A stretch of DNA of 64,000 nt. Source: SIG575 sp045534165. Lineage in GTDB: Bacteria > Bacillota > Clostridia > Oscillospirales > Acutalibacteraceae. Position numbers and translations under genes: made by a program. The notes under the pieces were generated by a model. That model had not been told where the DNA came from, ran no database searches, and worked only from the letters and a program-made list of their open reading frames with translations. Location: contig JAZSJD010000055.1 in the NCBI GenBank assembly GCA_045534165.1, positions 124,001 through 188,000 on the forward strand, given 5' to 3'. This document shows positions 17,006 through 24,632 of this stretch, one piece after another. Each line of letters starts with the position of its first letter. The stretch's first letter is position 1.

Positions 17006-17034
17006 ATTTTACCACAATAATCCAAACATATCAA
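17006..17034 (-). promoter_or_regulatory. promoter of the alpha-galactosidase operon with candidate operator
   Basis: Minus strand TTGATA (17029-17034), 17-base spacer, TAAAAT (17006-17011). An imperfect palindrome, TATCA...TGATA (17029-17045), covers the -35 box and may bind a repressor. Confidence 0.7.
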
Positions 17035-17097
17035 CTGATGTGATAAATTTTTTATTTTATTTTTGAAATTAATTTTAAAAACCTACTCAAAATTATC

Positions 17098-17126
17098 TTG
17101 AAAATAATATCTATATATAGTATAAT
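17098..17126 (+). promoter_or_regulatory. promoter of the DUF1846 gene
   Basis: TTGAAA (17098-17103), a 17-base spacer and a perfect TATAAT (17121-17126). The expected start near 17133 rules out a coding start at 17130. Confidence 0.8.
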
Positions 17127-17150
17127 ATTTTGGTAAATTGGAGTAGCTTT

Positions 17151-18647
17151 GTGAAAGAAGATGTTAAAATGAAAAAAATTGGTTTCGACAATGATAAATA
17201 TCTCTCATTGCAATCAGAAAACATCCGAAAAAGAATTAACGATTTTGGCGGTAAGCTTTATCTTGAATTCGGTGGAAAGTTGTTTGACGATTATCACGCA
17301 GCACGTGTTCTCCCCGGTTTTGAGCCTGACAGTAAAATAAGAATGCTTCAGACTCTCAAAGATGAAGTTGAAATTGTCGTTGTTATAAACGCCAACGATA
17401 TCGAAAAGAAAAAAACACGTGGTGATTTAGGCATCACTTATGACGAAGATGTTTTAAGACTGATCGATATTTTCAGAAGCCTTGAACTTTTTGTCGGAAG
17501 TGTTGTTGTTACTTGTTATACAGGTCAGCCAGCTGCAAAAGCATACCTTACTCGTCTTGACCATTTAGGAATTAAAAATTACAAACACTATCCGATAGAT
17601 GGCTATCCCTCAGATATTAATAAAATTGTAAGCGACGAAGGATATGGAAAAAACGAATATATTGAAACAGAACGCTCTCTTGTAGTTATTACTGCTCCCG
17701 GTCCGGGAAGCGGAAAAATGGCAACATGCCTTTCACAGATTTATCACGAAAACAAGCTTAATATTAAATCAGGATATGCAAAATATGAAACTTTCCCTAT
17801 CTGGAATCTTCCTCTTAAACATCCTGTAAACCTTGCTTATGAAGCTGCCACTGCAGATTTAAATGATGTCAATATGATAGACCCATTCCACCTTGAAGCA
17901 TATGGAAGAACATCTGTCAACTACAATCGTGACGTTGAAATTTTCCCTGTTCTCTCAGAAATGTTTACAAGAATCCAGGGATATTCTCCATATAAATCAC
18001 CTACAGATATGGGCGTTAACATGGCAGGTTTCTGCTTTGTTGATGAAGAAACAATTTTCAACGCATGCAGAATGGAAATCTTAAGAAGATATTATAAAGC
18101 ACAAACAGATTTCGTCAAAGGTAAAGGCAGTTCTGAAACTGTTAATAAAATCAAACTACTCATCAACAGCGAAGGCATAACTCCCGAAATGTGTCCTGCA
18201 ATTGAATCAGCCATTGAAAAAGCTGAAAAAACAGGTGCCCCTGCCGGTGGTATGGTATTGAACAATGGTGAAATTATAACAGGAAAAACTTCAAATCTTT
18301 TAGGTGCTTCCTCAGCGCTGTTGCTCAATTCTTTAAAGAAGCTTGCCGGCATTGATGAAAACATCAACATTATCAGTCCCGAAGTTATTGAACCTATTTG
18401 TAACCTCAAAACATCAAACCTTCACCACAGAAATCCCCGACTTCACTCTGACGAAGTTTTGCTTGCTCTTTGTGTAAGTGCAGTTACAAACAAAGATGCA
18501 CAAGCAGCTCTTGATCAACTTGAAAATTTAAGAGGCTGTGATGCACATTTTTCAGTCATAATTTCAGAAGTTGACGAACATATATACAAGCGTCTGGGAA
18601 TCAACATTACTTGTGAACCACGATACGAAACAAGAAGTCCGAAATAA
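17151..18647 (+). CDS. DUF1846 family protein
   Basis: A 498-residue cytoplasmic protein of the DUF1846 family, widespread in Firmicutes, structurally characterised but without an established function. The N-terminus KIGFDNDKYLSLQSENIRKRI is the family hallmark; APGPGSGKMATCLSQ resembles a nucleotide-binding loop, and LHHRNPRLHSDEVLLAL is a conserved late block. The GTG at 17151 is chosen because GGAG lies 7 bases upstream; an ATG at 17169 is the alternative and fits the usual family N-terminus better. The gene has its own promoter and terminator and is divergent from the alpha-galactosidase gene. Confidence 0.88.
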   Translation: MKEDVKMKKIGFDNDKYLSLQSENIRKRINDFGGKLYLEFGGKLFDDYHAARVLPGFEPDSKIRMLQTLKDEVEIVVVINANDIEKKKTRGDLGITYDEDVLRLIDIFRSLELFVGSVVVTCYTGQPAAKAYLTRLDHLGIKNYKHYPIDGYPSDINKIVSDEGYGKNEYIETERSLVVITAPGPGSGKMATCLSQIYHENKLNIKSGYAKYETFPIWNLPLKHPVNLAYEAATADLNDVNMIDPFHLEAYGRTSVNYNRDVEIFPVLSEMFTRIQGYSPYKSPTDMGVNMAGFCFVDEETIFNACRMEILRRYYKAQTDFVKGKGSSETVNKIKLLINSEGITPEMCPAIESAIEKAEKTGAPAGGMVLNNGEIITGKTSNLLGASSALLLNSLKKLAGIDENINIISPEVIEPICNLKTSNLHHRNPRLHSDEVLLALCVSAVTNKDAQAALDQLENLRGCDAHFSVIISEVDEHIYKRLGINITCEPRYETRSPK

Positions 18648-18649
18648 GT

Positions 18650-18686
18650 AAAAGCTGAAGTTTTTCAAAAGAACTTCAGCTTTTTT
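18650..18686 (+). terminator. intrinsic terminator of the DUF1846 gene
   Basis: Arms AAAGCTGAAGTT and AACTTCAGC..T with six T residues at 18681-18686, three bases after the stop codon. Confidence 0.9.
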
Positions 18687-18687
18687 A

Positions 18688-18716
18688 TTGCAATTTACAA
18701 TGCACTATATTATAAT
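18688..18716 (+). promoter_or_regulatory. tRNA-Val promoter
   Basis: TTGCAA (18688-18693), 17-base spacer, TATAAT (18711-18716), placed 17 bases before the mature tRNA start. Confidence 0.8.
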
Positions 18717-18733
18717 TATTTCAAAAGATATCA

Positions 18734-18809
18734 GGACATTTAGCTCAGCTGGTAGAGCATTCGCTTGACGTGCGAAGGGTCAGCGGTTCAAGTCCGTTAA
18801 TGTCCACCA
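18734..18809 (+). tRNA. tRNA-Val (anticodon GAC)
   Basis: A complete 76-base cloverleaf with encoded CCA. The acceptor arms GGACATT/AATGTCC pair fully, the D arm is GCTC/GAGC, the anticodon arm TTCGC/GCGAA encloses the loop TTGACGT with anticodon GAC, and the T arm AGCGG/CCGTT carries TTCAAGT. No terminator follows before the gene at 18860. Confidence 0.97.
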
Positions 18810-18859
18810 TTTTAATTAATAACCAGTTTGTTGTTTCCCAAAAGAAAGGATGTTTTAAT

Positions 18860-20806
18860 ATGTCAAATATGCGTTATCCCGCAGTACCTCTTATAACGTG
18901 CGATCCATACTTCAACGTATGGTCAATGAATGAAAAATTAAATGAAGATTATCCTCGTCACTGGACAGGAATGCAGAATCCTCTGACAGGTATTATAACA
19001 ATTGACGGAAAAGAAAAAATATTTATGGGCAAGAAGCGTCACAACCCATATTACCATAAATTCTTTGGTACTCCTGAAAAAATCGAACAAATAAGCCTTG
19101 AAATCACACCACTTAAAACAATTTATAAATTCAAGGACGATATTGCAGAGCTGGAAATTTGTTTTACTACTCCCCTTTTGCCCGACGACCTGAAATTACT
19201 TTCAAGACCTATTTCATATATGTCTTATAAAGTTAACACTACTGACCACAAAAAACACGACATTTCCGTTTATGTTGATGTTTCAGGTATGCTTTGCACT
19301 GACACTCCGGATGAAAAAGTATTTTTCGGAAGAAGTGAAAAATACGTCTTTTTATCAAGTGGTACTGAAAAAATGCTCAAAACAAGCGGTGACGACAAAA
19401 GAATTAACTGGGGTAAAGTCTGTATTTCAACTCCAAATGGCAGAATGGGATTCACAGATGATCATCACAAATGCGATGACATCGAGGAATACAAAGAAAT
19501 GCGTGTAATGGACAATTACCCCGCTATTTATGCTATTGACGAATGTAAACAAACTGATTCAGCAAATGGCTTCTTCTGTTTCGGATATGACGATGTTCTT
19601 TCTCTTGAATATTTCGGTCAAAGAGTAAGAGGTTACTGGACTAAAGACAGAGAAGACTTTGATGATGTTATGACTTTTGCAATAAACGATTACTCTGAAA
19701 TTATGAGTAGGGTTGATAATTTTGATAGCAAAATGATTTCGGATGCAGAAAAAATCAGCTCCGAATATGCAAAAGTAGTTTCAATCGCATATAGACAAGC
19801 AGTTGCAGCTCATAAACTTGCTTGGGACGGCGAAACAGGACTTTTCGTTTCAAAAGAATGCTTCTCAAACGGATGTGCAGCAACAGTTGACGTCACATAT
19901 CCCTCAATACCCCTTTTCCTTATCTACAATCCTGACCTTGTGGAATATATGCTCAATCCCATTTTCAAATTTGCTTATACAAACAAATGGCAATACGAAT
20001 TTGCACCCCACGATGCAGGACAGTACCCTATTGTTAACGGTCAGGTATACGGTGACCAGGGAATTTATGGCGGACACCTCAGACTTCAGAGTCAGATGCC
20101 TGTTGAAGAATGTGGTAATATGCTTCTTTGTGTTGCTGCAATATGCCGCAAAAAAGGCAACACAGAATATGCAGAAAAACATTTTGATATTCTTAATAAA
20201 TGGGCAGACTACCTGGCAAGGTATGGATATAACCCTGAAAACCAGCTCTGCACTGACGATTTTGCAGGTCACTTAGCTCACAACTGTAACCTGTCGGTAA
20301 AAGCTATTATGGGCATTGCTGCCTGGGGTATGCTTCTTAAAATGATGAACAAAGAAGATAAATACACTGATATCGCTAAAAAGTATGCAAAGCAATGGAA
20401 AATTGATGCGTTTGATAAAGACCATTACAAACTTGCATTTGATAAAGATGACACCTGGAGCACAAAATACAATCTCGTGTGGGACAAGTTGTTTGATTTA
20501 AATATTTTTGATAAAGATATCTTTGAAACTGAAATAAACTATTATAAAACAGAAATTAACAAATATGGCTTACCTCTTGATTGCAGAAGTCTTTACACAA
20601 AGAGCGACTGGCAGATGTGGTCAACTGTTTTAACAGATGATAAAGAATACAGAGATATGATAGTTTCTGCTATGCTTAAAATGTTAAACGAAACAGAGGA
20701 CAAAGTACCATTTACTGATTGGTATTATACACATGATGCAAAACAAGTGGGATTCCAGAACAGAACCGTTCAGGGCGGATTGTTTATTAATATGCTTAAA
20801 TTCTAA
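18860..20806 (+). CDS. glutaminase A-like protein (DUF4964/DUF5127/DUF4965)
   Basis: A 648-residue protein. The N-terminal YPAVPLITCDPYFNVWS segment is typical of DUF4964, followed by a beta-sandwich (DUF5127-like) and an all-helical C-terminal half (DUF4965, from about residue 320) with PSIPLFLIYNPDL, HDAGQYP, MPVEECGNML and DDFAGHLAHN. Fungal and Bacteroides relatives are annotated as glutaminase A, and the fold resembles six-hairpin glycosidases, so an amidase or glycosidase role is open. There is no signal peptide. The ATG at 18860 has AAAGGA about 9 bases upstream; longer frames would run into the tRNA gene. Probably co-transcribed with tRNA-Val. Confidence 0.82.
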   Translation: MSNMRYPAVPLITCDPYFNVWSMNEKLNEDYPRHWTGMQNPLTGIITIDGKEKIFMGKKRHNPYYHKFFGTPEKIEQISLEITPLKTIYKFKDDIAELEICFTTPLLPDDLKLLSRPISYMSYKVNTTDHKKHDISVYVDVSGMLCTDTPDEKVFFGRSEKYVFLSSGTEKMLKTSGDDKRINWGKVCISTPNGRMGFTDDHHKCDDIEEYKEMRVMDNYPAIYAIDECKQTDSANGFFCFGYDDVLSLEYFGQRVRGYWTKDREDFDDVMTFAINDYSEIMSRVDNFDSKMISDAEKISSEYAKVVSIAYRQAVAAHKLAWDGETGLFVSKECFSNGCAATVDVTYPSIPLFLIYNPDLVEYMLNPIFKFAYTNKWQYEFAPHDAGQYPIVNGQVYGDQGIYGGHLRLQSQMPVEECGNMLLCVAAICRKKGNTEYAEKHFDILNKWADYLARYGYNPENQLCTDDFAGHLAHNCNLSVKAIMGIAAWGMLLKMMNKEDKYTDIAKKYAKQWKIDAFDKDHYKLAFDKDDTWSTKYNLVWDKLFDLNIFDKDIFETEINYYKTEINKYGLPLDCRSLYTKSDWQMWSTVLTDDKEYRDMIVSAMLKMLNETEDKVPFTDWYYTHDAKQVGFQNRTVQGGLFINMLKF

Positions 20807-20812
20807 AACAAG

Positions 20813-20850
20813 AACTCCATTTCAGATTAAAGTCTGAAATGGAGTTTTTT
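20813..20850 (+). terminator. intrinsic terminator of the glutaminase A-like gene
   Basis: A 14-bp perfect stem (20813-20826 with 20833-20846) and a T run to 20850. The convergent hydrolase gene ends at 20852, so the hairpin may act in both directions. Confidence 0.9.
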
Positions 20851-20851
20851 A

Positions 20852-21808
20852 TTAAAAACCTATTTTTTCAATAAAACCATACAGCGCTTTGAGATATTCA
20901 TCTCTGCACACATAATAGCTTTCTGCATGATCAGCACCATCAAAAACATACAATTCCTTGATTTCTGATGCACATGCCTTGTGCACTTCATAAACCATTC
21001 TCGTAGGAACAAAATCGTCATTTGCACCATGAATAAACAAAAACGGTACTTTTGAATTCTTTAACTGGTTTACACTACTGCTCTTTTTAAGGCTATAACC
21101 GCAAACAAACTGATTGATTATATTCGCAACATATAAAACCGGAAAAGACGGGAGATGGAAATTACGTTTCAATACGTGTTTGCAGACATCCCATGCACAA
21201 CTATAACCACAGTCTGAAACAACGCCCTTTACTTGTTCAGGCAAATCGGGTTCACCGGAAGCATTCATAACAGTAGCTGAACCCATTGAAATACCATGTA
21301 GTAAAACGGAAGAATTTTCACCAAATTTATTTATTATAAACTTTGTCCATTCAATACAATCACGTCTGTCATGCCAGGCAAAGCCAATAAATTTTCCTTC
21401 ACTGACACCATGTGCCCTATCATCAGGAACAAGTACATTATAACCTAAATTATGATAAACTCTGATATATGCGCTGTATTCATTTATACCGCAACTTTTG
21501 AAACCATGAATGGCAAGAACGGTTTTTTCAGATGGTTTATCAGCATAAACTAAGATACCTCTTAATTTCAGGCCATCAAAAGATGTAATTTCAACTTTAT
21601 CATAACCTTTTGAAAACAGCCAATCTTTTTCGCCTTTTATAAACTCCTTGAAGGGGTTCATATGTTTTGAATAATCATCCATAGTCATCGGGTCAGGCAT
21701 TTTGTCGGATCTTTTCATGGTTTTAAGGAAAAGTACAACACCTAAAGCAACTGAAAGCAATATCAGCAAAGCTAAAACAGTTAACAGAATTATAAAGAAA
21801 ACTTTCAA
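20852..21808 (-). CDS. alpha/beta hydrolase, membrane-anchored
   Basis: A 318-residue hydrolase with an N-terminal membrane helix (about residues 3-28). Motifs: AIHGFKSCG (oxyanion region), DDRAHGVSEG, the nucleophile elbow HGISMGSAT, HGANDDFVPT with the acid, and DGADHAESY with the catalytic histidine, so the triad is complete. It belongs to the group of bacterial membrane-bound BAAT/FrsA-like esterases; substrate unknown. The TTG at 21808 is preferred over a GTG three codons upstream because GAGGTG lies 6 bases before it. It has its own promoter, back to back with the ygjV-like gene. Confidence 0.82.
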   Translation of the reverse strand: MKVFFIILLTVLALLILLSVALGVVLFLKTMKRSDKMPDPMTMDDYSKHMNPFKEFIKGEKDWLFSKGYDKVEITSFDGLKLRGILVYADKPSEKTVLAIHGFKSCGINEYSAYIRVYHNLGYNVLVPDDRAHGVSEGKFIGFAWHDRRDCIEWTKFIINKFGENSSVLLHGISMGSATVMNASGEPDLPEQVKGVVSDCGYSCAWDVCKHVLKRNFHLPSFPVLYVANIINQFVCGYSLKKSSSVNQLKNSKVPFLFIHGANDDFVPTRMVYEVHKACASEIKELYVFDGADHAESYYVCRDEYLKALYGFIEKIGF

Positions 21809-21848
21809 GCCTAACACCTCAGATCAATATCATTAATTAATTAATTTC

Positions 21849-21877
21849 ATTTTACAACAAACTTTTTCATAAATCAA
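21849..21877 (-). promoter_or_regulatory. promoter of the 20852-21808 hydrolase gene
   Basis: Minus strand AATCAA complement TTGATT (21872-21877), 17-base spacer, TAAAAT (21849-21854). Confidence 0.7.
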
Positions 21878-21886
21878 CATTATAGC

Positions 21887-21915
21887 TTGAAAAATATTAA
21901 ATAATAATGTATACT
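21887..21915 (+). promoter_or_regulatory. promoter of the YgjV-like gene
   Basis: TTGAAA (21887-21892), 17-base spacer, TATACT (21910-21915); divergent from the neighbouring hydrolase promoter with only 9 bases between the two -35 boxes. Confidence 0.75.
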
Positions 21916-21946
21916 TTTAAAAACAAATTAAAAAGAAGGCGTATGC

Positions 21947-22465
21947 ATGAAAGAAATAATCGGCCAGATTGTCGGCTTTATTGCTATGGCAATTATAGTG
22001 ATATCATATCAACAAAAAACACATAAAAACATTTTGCTATTTCAAATGGTATCCGGATTACTGTTTACAGTACATTTTCTCCTGCTTGGTGCATATACGG
22101 GAGCAATAATGAATTTATTAGGTGCTTTAAGGTCGCTGGTTTATTCGAACAGAGAAAAAAAATTCACTTCATCTGTTATCTGGCCTATTCTCTTCACAAT
22201 TGGTTTTGCTGTTTCAGGAATTTTAACATGGGATGGTTGGATTTCTGTTGTTCCGTTAATTGCAATGATAATGTCTTCAATTGTTCTTTGGATTGAAAAT
22301 CCGAAAATCAACAGAGCACTCTCAATACCAACATCAACTTGTTGGCTGGTTTATAACATAAAAATCACAGAACCATCATACGCAGGAATAGCAACTGAAA
22401 TTTTTGTGTTAACATCAATAATTATTGGAATTATAAGATTAGATATAAAAAAGAAAAATAAATAA
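21947..22465 (+). CDS. YgjV family inner-membrane protein
   Basis: A 172-residue protein with five or six membrane helices and little else. The N-terminal IIGQIVGFIAMAIIVISYQQK and FQMVSGLLFTVHFLLLGAYTGAIMNLLGALRS segments match the YgjV/Imp family of small bacterial membrane proteins, whose function is not established. AAGG lies 7 bases before the ATG. It is monocistronic, with a promoter at 21887-21915 and a terminator at 22468-22500. Confidence 0.8.
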   Translation: MKEIIGQIVGFIAMAIIVISYQQKTHKNILLFQMVSGLLFTVHFLLLGAYTGAIMNLLGALRSLVYSNREKKFTSSVIWPILFTIGFAVSGILTWDGWISVVPLIAMIMSSIVLWIENPKINRALSIPTSTCWLVYNIKITEPSYAGIATEIFVLTSIIIGIIRLDIKKKNK

Positions 22466-22467
22466 TT

Positions 22468-22500
22468 AAAAGCTCAATCAAATGATTGAGCTTTTCTTCT
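22468..22500 (+). terminator. intrinsic terminator of the YgjV-like gene
   Basis: Arms AAGCTCAATCA and TGATTGAGCTT with a 2-base loop, then TTCTTCT. Confidence 0.85.
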
Positions 22501-22511
22501 ATAAAAAATCA

Positions 22512-22537
22512 AGGGTAGCCAGTGCACTGACTACCCT
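22512..22537. terminator. bidirectional hairpin after the 22584-24344 gene
   Basis: A nearly self-complementary stem AGGGTAG(C/T)CAGTGCACTG with its complement; T runs follow on both strands (TTTTT on plus; TTGATTTTTT on minus). It lies 47 bases beyond the stop of the minus-strand gene. Confidence 0.75.
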
Positions 22538-22583
22538 TTTTAACTGCTAATCGGACGACATTAACAGTTTAGTTTAAAGTTGA

Positions 22584-24344
22584 TTAGAAAGTAATAGTAG
22601 CGAATGTACCGTTGCTTCTGTCAACAATTGTCCATGTTTTTGAAAGACCGATCTTGTCTGTGATACTGTCTTCACAAAGTGAAATCTTGAATACACCATA
22701 GAAATCAGCTGTACCTGATACTGTGATTTCATCAGCATTATCAAGGATAGCTACAGACTGTGCAAGAATATTAGCCGGAATGTCTTCAATTGTAGCTGTT
22801 GTGAAGCCTGCATAGGGAAGTGTAACTGTTGCATATACATATACGCCGAGACCACCCTGGAGACCTAAGTCGATAAGAGAGATACCGAATGCGCAAAGAG
22901 CAACGTTAAGACCGATGAGAGCTTCAGCAGTACCCATAGCATTGAATACTTTCGGAGCTGTTTCTGTTCTTTCGAAGATAAATCTGCCGTTGTTGTCAAT
23001 GATTTCATAACCTACACAGTTGTCTGTTGTGATGATGAGTTCTGCATAACCATAAACATTGAACACAAGGCTAGCTTCCAACTTGATTGTAATAGCGGGA
23101 GCGTTAGGAATAGCAATGTGAGCTGTGAAAACAGGGAAACGTGCTGAACCCTGTTCGAGTTTAAGGTTTTCAAAGTTCATCTTAATCTGATCAACAACTT
23201 CAAGGCTTGAGATATCTTCTGTGATACCTGAAACAAGAGATGCTGCGTAAGAACCGCTAACTTTTGTTGTATCAACACAATCATAGTTGAGTTTCAAATA
23301 ACCTTCCTGAACATTAGCTTTACCGTTCTTGAAAGAACCGTCAAACTTTGTAAGGAGTTCGAGATTTGAAACTGAATATGATTTAGAAAGGTTGATGCCG
23401 TTGCCTACGTCACCAGAAATACCGATATCAAAACCGCCTTCTGTGAAAGCATAATCAACTTCTGCATCACCTACTGAGAAGCTACCTTCTGAAAGTGTAT
23501 CAACAAGGAGATCTTTTACAGCGCCTTTAAGAGCTTCTTTATCAGAAAGAATGCCCTTAACTTCGTCGATTGTTTCCTTGATACCTTCATTGTTTGCAAA
23601 GCCTTCCTGAATTACTTCGCCTTCACCTGTAACAACCTGAGCAGCTGCCATGTTGGGTGAGAAAGAAGCTGAGTAATCAAGAGATTCAACAGCGTCTGCA
23701 ATGTCTGCTTCTTTTGTTTCTACAACAACACCATTAGCTGTTTCTTTTACAGAAACTGCTTCATAGATGCCGCCTGCAAGATTTCCACTTACCTGAGGAA
23801 CAGTAAACACATCACCTGCTGCAAGGTCTGTACCTGCAGGGAGAATTACGATGTTGCCGTTAACTGAATAATCAGTAACATTTTTTACGCCATCAGCATA
23901 AACAAAGTTTGCAGCTTTATCTTCTACTTCCTTGTTGTCTGCAAGATCCTTGAGGATACCAAGGATACCGTAAGCAGCGTCAGCTGCTTCCTTTGCGTTG
24001 CCTATAAGCTGTTCTTTAGCATCAAGTAAGCCTTTTTCAATAGCTGCTTTTGTAAGTTCAGCGTAATCAACACCAAATTTTGTTGCTGCTGCTTTGAGTG
24101 TGCCAAAAACGAAATCTGCAGTTGCTTTTTCTTCGAGATCGTTCATATCATCTTCTTTGATGATATTCCATTCAAGACAAGCGTCTGCAGCTGTTTTGTC
24201 TTCAGCAACTTCCAAGCCAAGAGTAGCACACATTTCTGTGAGCCACTGTCCCTTTGTCATATCGAGTTCGTTTCCGGCACCGATACCGAAAAAGCTGAGA
24301 ACAAGCATAACAATAGAGAGAATCCATGAGATGATTTTGTTCAT
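22584..24344 (-). CDS. secreted protein of unknown function
   Basis: A 586-residue protein I do not recognise. Residues 1-24 form a signal peptide (MNKIISWILSIVMLVLSFFG). The next 70 residues are helical and acidic (KGQWLTEMCATLGL...CLEWNIIKEDDM...ATADFVFGTLKAA), loosely like an S-layer-homology segment but not a confident match. The rest is rich in beta strands, Val, Thr and Gly. No membrane tail, lipobox or sorting signal is seen. Codon choice looks less AT-driven than in neighbouring genes (more AAG, GAG, TTC), as often in highly expressed genes. A strong promoter, a 97-base leader that may fold and an AGGAGGA site support abundant production. Confidence 0.7.
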   Translation of the reverse strand: MNKIISWILSIVMLVLSFFGIGAGNELDMTKGQWLTEMCATLGLEVAEDKTAADACLEWNIIKEDDMNDLEEKATADFVFGTLKAAATKFGVDYAELTKAAIEKGLLDAKEQLIGNAKEAADAAYGILGILKDLADNKEVEDKAANFVYADGVKNVTDYSVNGNIVILPAGTDLAAGDVFTVPQVSGNLAGGIYEAVSVKETANGVVVETKEADIADAVESLDYSASFSPNMAAAQVVTGEGEVIQEGFANNEGIKETIDEVKGILSDKEALKGAVKDLLVDTLSEGSFSVGDAEVDYAFTEGGFDIGISGDVGNGINLSKSYSVSNLELLTKFDGSFKNGKANVQEGYLKLNYDCVDTTKVSGSYAASLVSGITEDISSLEVVDQIKMNFENLKLEQGSARFPVFTAHIAIPNAPAITIKLEASLVFNVYGYAELIITTDNCVGYEIIDNNGRFIFERTETAPKVFNAMGTAEALIGLNVALCAFGISLIDLGLQGGLGVYVYATVTLPYAGFTTATIEDIPANILAQSVAILDNADEITVSGTADFYGVFKISLCEDSITDKIGLSKTWTIVDRSNGTFATITF

Positions 24345-24440
24345 GACTCTTTTCCTCCTATTTTCCGTTAAAACGGAAGTTTAATGGAATTTACTGATAG
24401 GTGGAAACGATGAATTCGTCCTATTACACCATTCCATCAT
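24345..24440 (-). promoter_or_regulatory. potentially folded 5' leader of the abundant secreted protein gene
   Basis: Nested complementary segments TGGAAT (24385-24390)/ATTCCA (24431-24436) and GGTG (24400-24403)/CACC (24427-24430), then a separate hairpin TTCCGTT/AACGGAA (24363-24378) directly before the AGGAGGA ribosome site. No known riboswitch class was recognised. Confidence 0.4.
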
Positions 24441-24447
24441 CGGTAAA

Positions 24448-24476
24448 ATAATAGCACAATTAAATTGATAAATCAA
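24448..24476 (-). promoter_or_regulatory. promoter of the 22584-24344 gene
   Basis: Minus strand TTGATT (24471-24476), 17-base spacer, TATTAT (24448-24453) with TG one base upstream. Confidence 0.75.
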
Positions 24477-24584
24477 TAGTTTTTTGCATTTTTTTCGGTA
24501 TAATTTACATATTTTTTTACCAATTTTCAAAGCTTAAGTAATGTTATACAAAAAATACTTTTTCTTTTAGGCAAAATAACAATA

Positions 24585-24624
24585 GCCAATGTTTTCACAT
24601 ATTATCATATGAAAAAACACCGGC
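24585..24624 (-). terminator. long hairpin terminator after the phosphohexomutase operon
   Basis: About 18 base pairs (with G-U pairs and one mismatch on the minus strand) around a GATA loop, followed by TATTGTTATTTTG; 9 bases beyond the stop at 24633. Confidence 0.75.
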
Positions 24625-24632
24625 TTTGTTGA

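Noticed and set aside
18770..18859. Extended N-terminus of the 18860 gene
   Set aside because: It would begin inside the tRNA-Val gene; the AAAGGA site and conserved family start point to 18860.
19803..20276. Alternative 157-codon frame within the glutaminase A-like gene
   Set aside because: The same DNA is covered by conserved DUF4965 motifs in the main frame, and the alternative product is low-complexity without a start signal.
24345..24440. Known riboswitch in the leader of the 22584-24344 gene
   Set aside because: No conserved core of common classes (c-di-GMP, SAM, TPP, cobalamin, T-box) was recognised; kept only as a leader that may fold.
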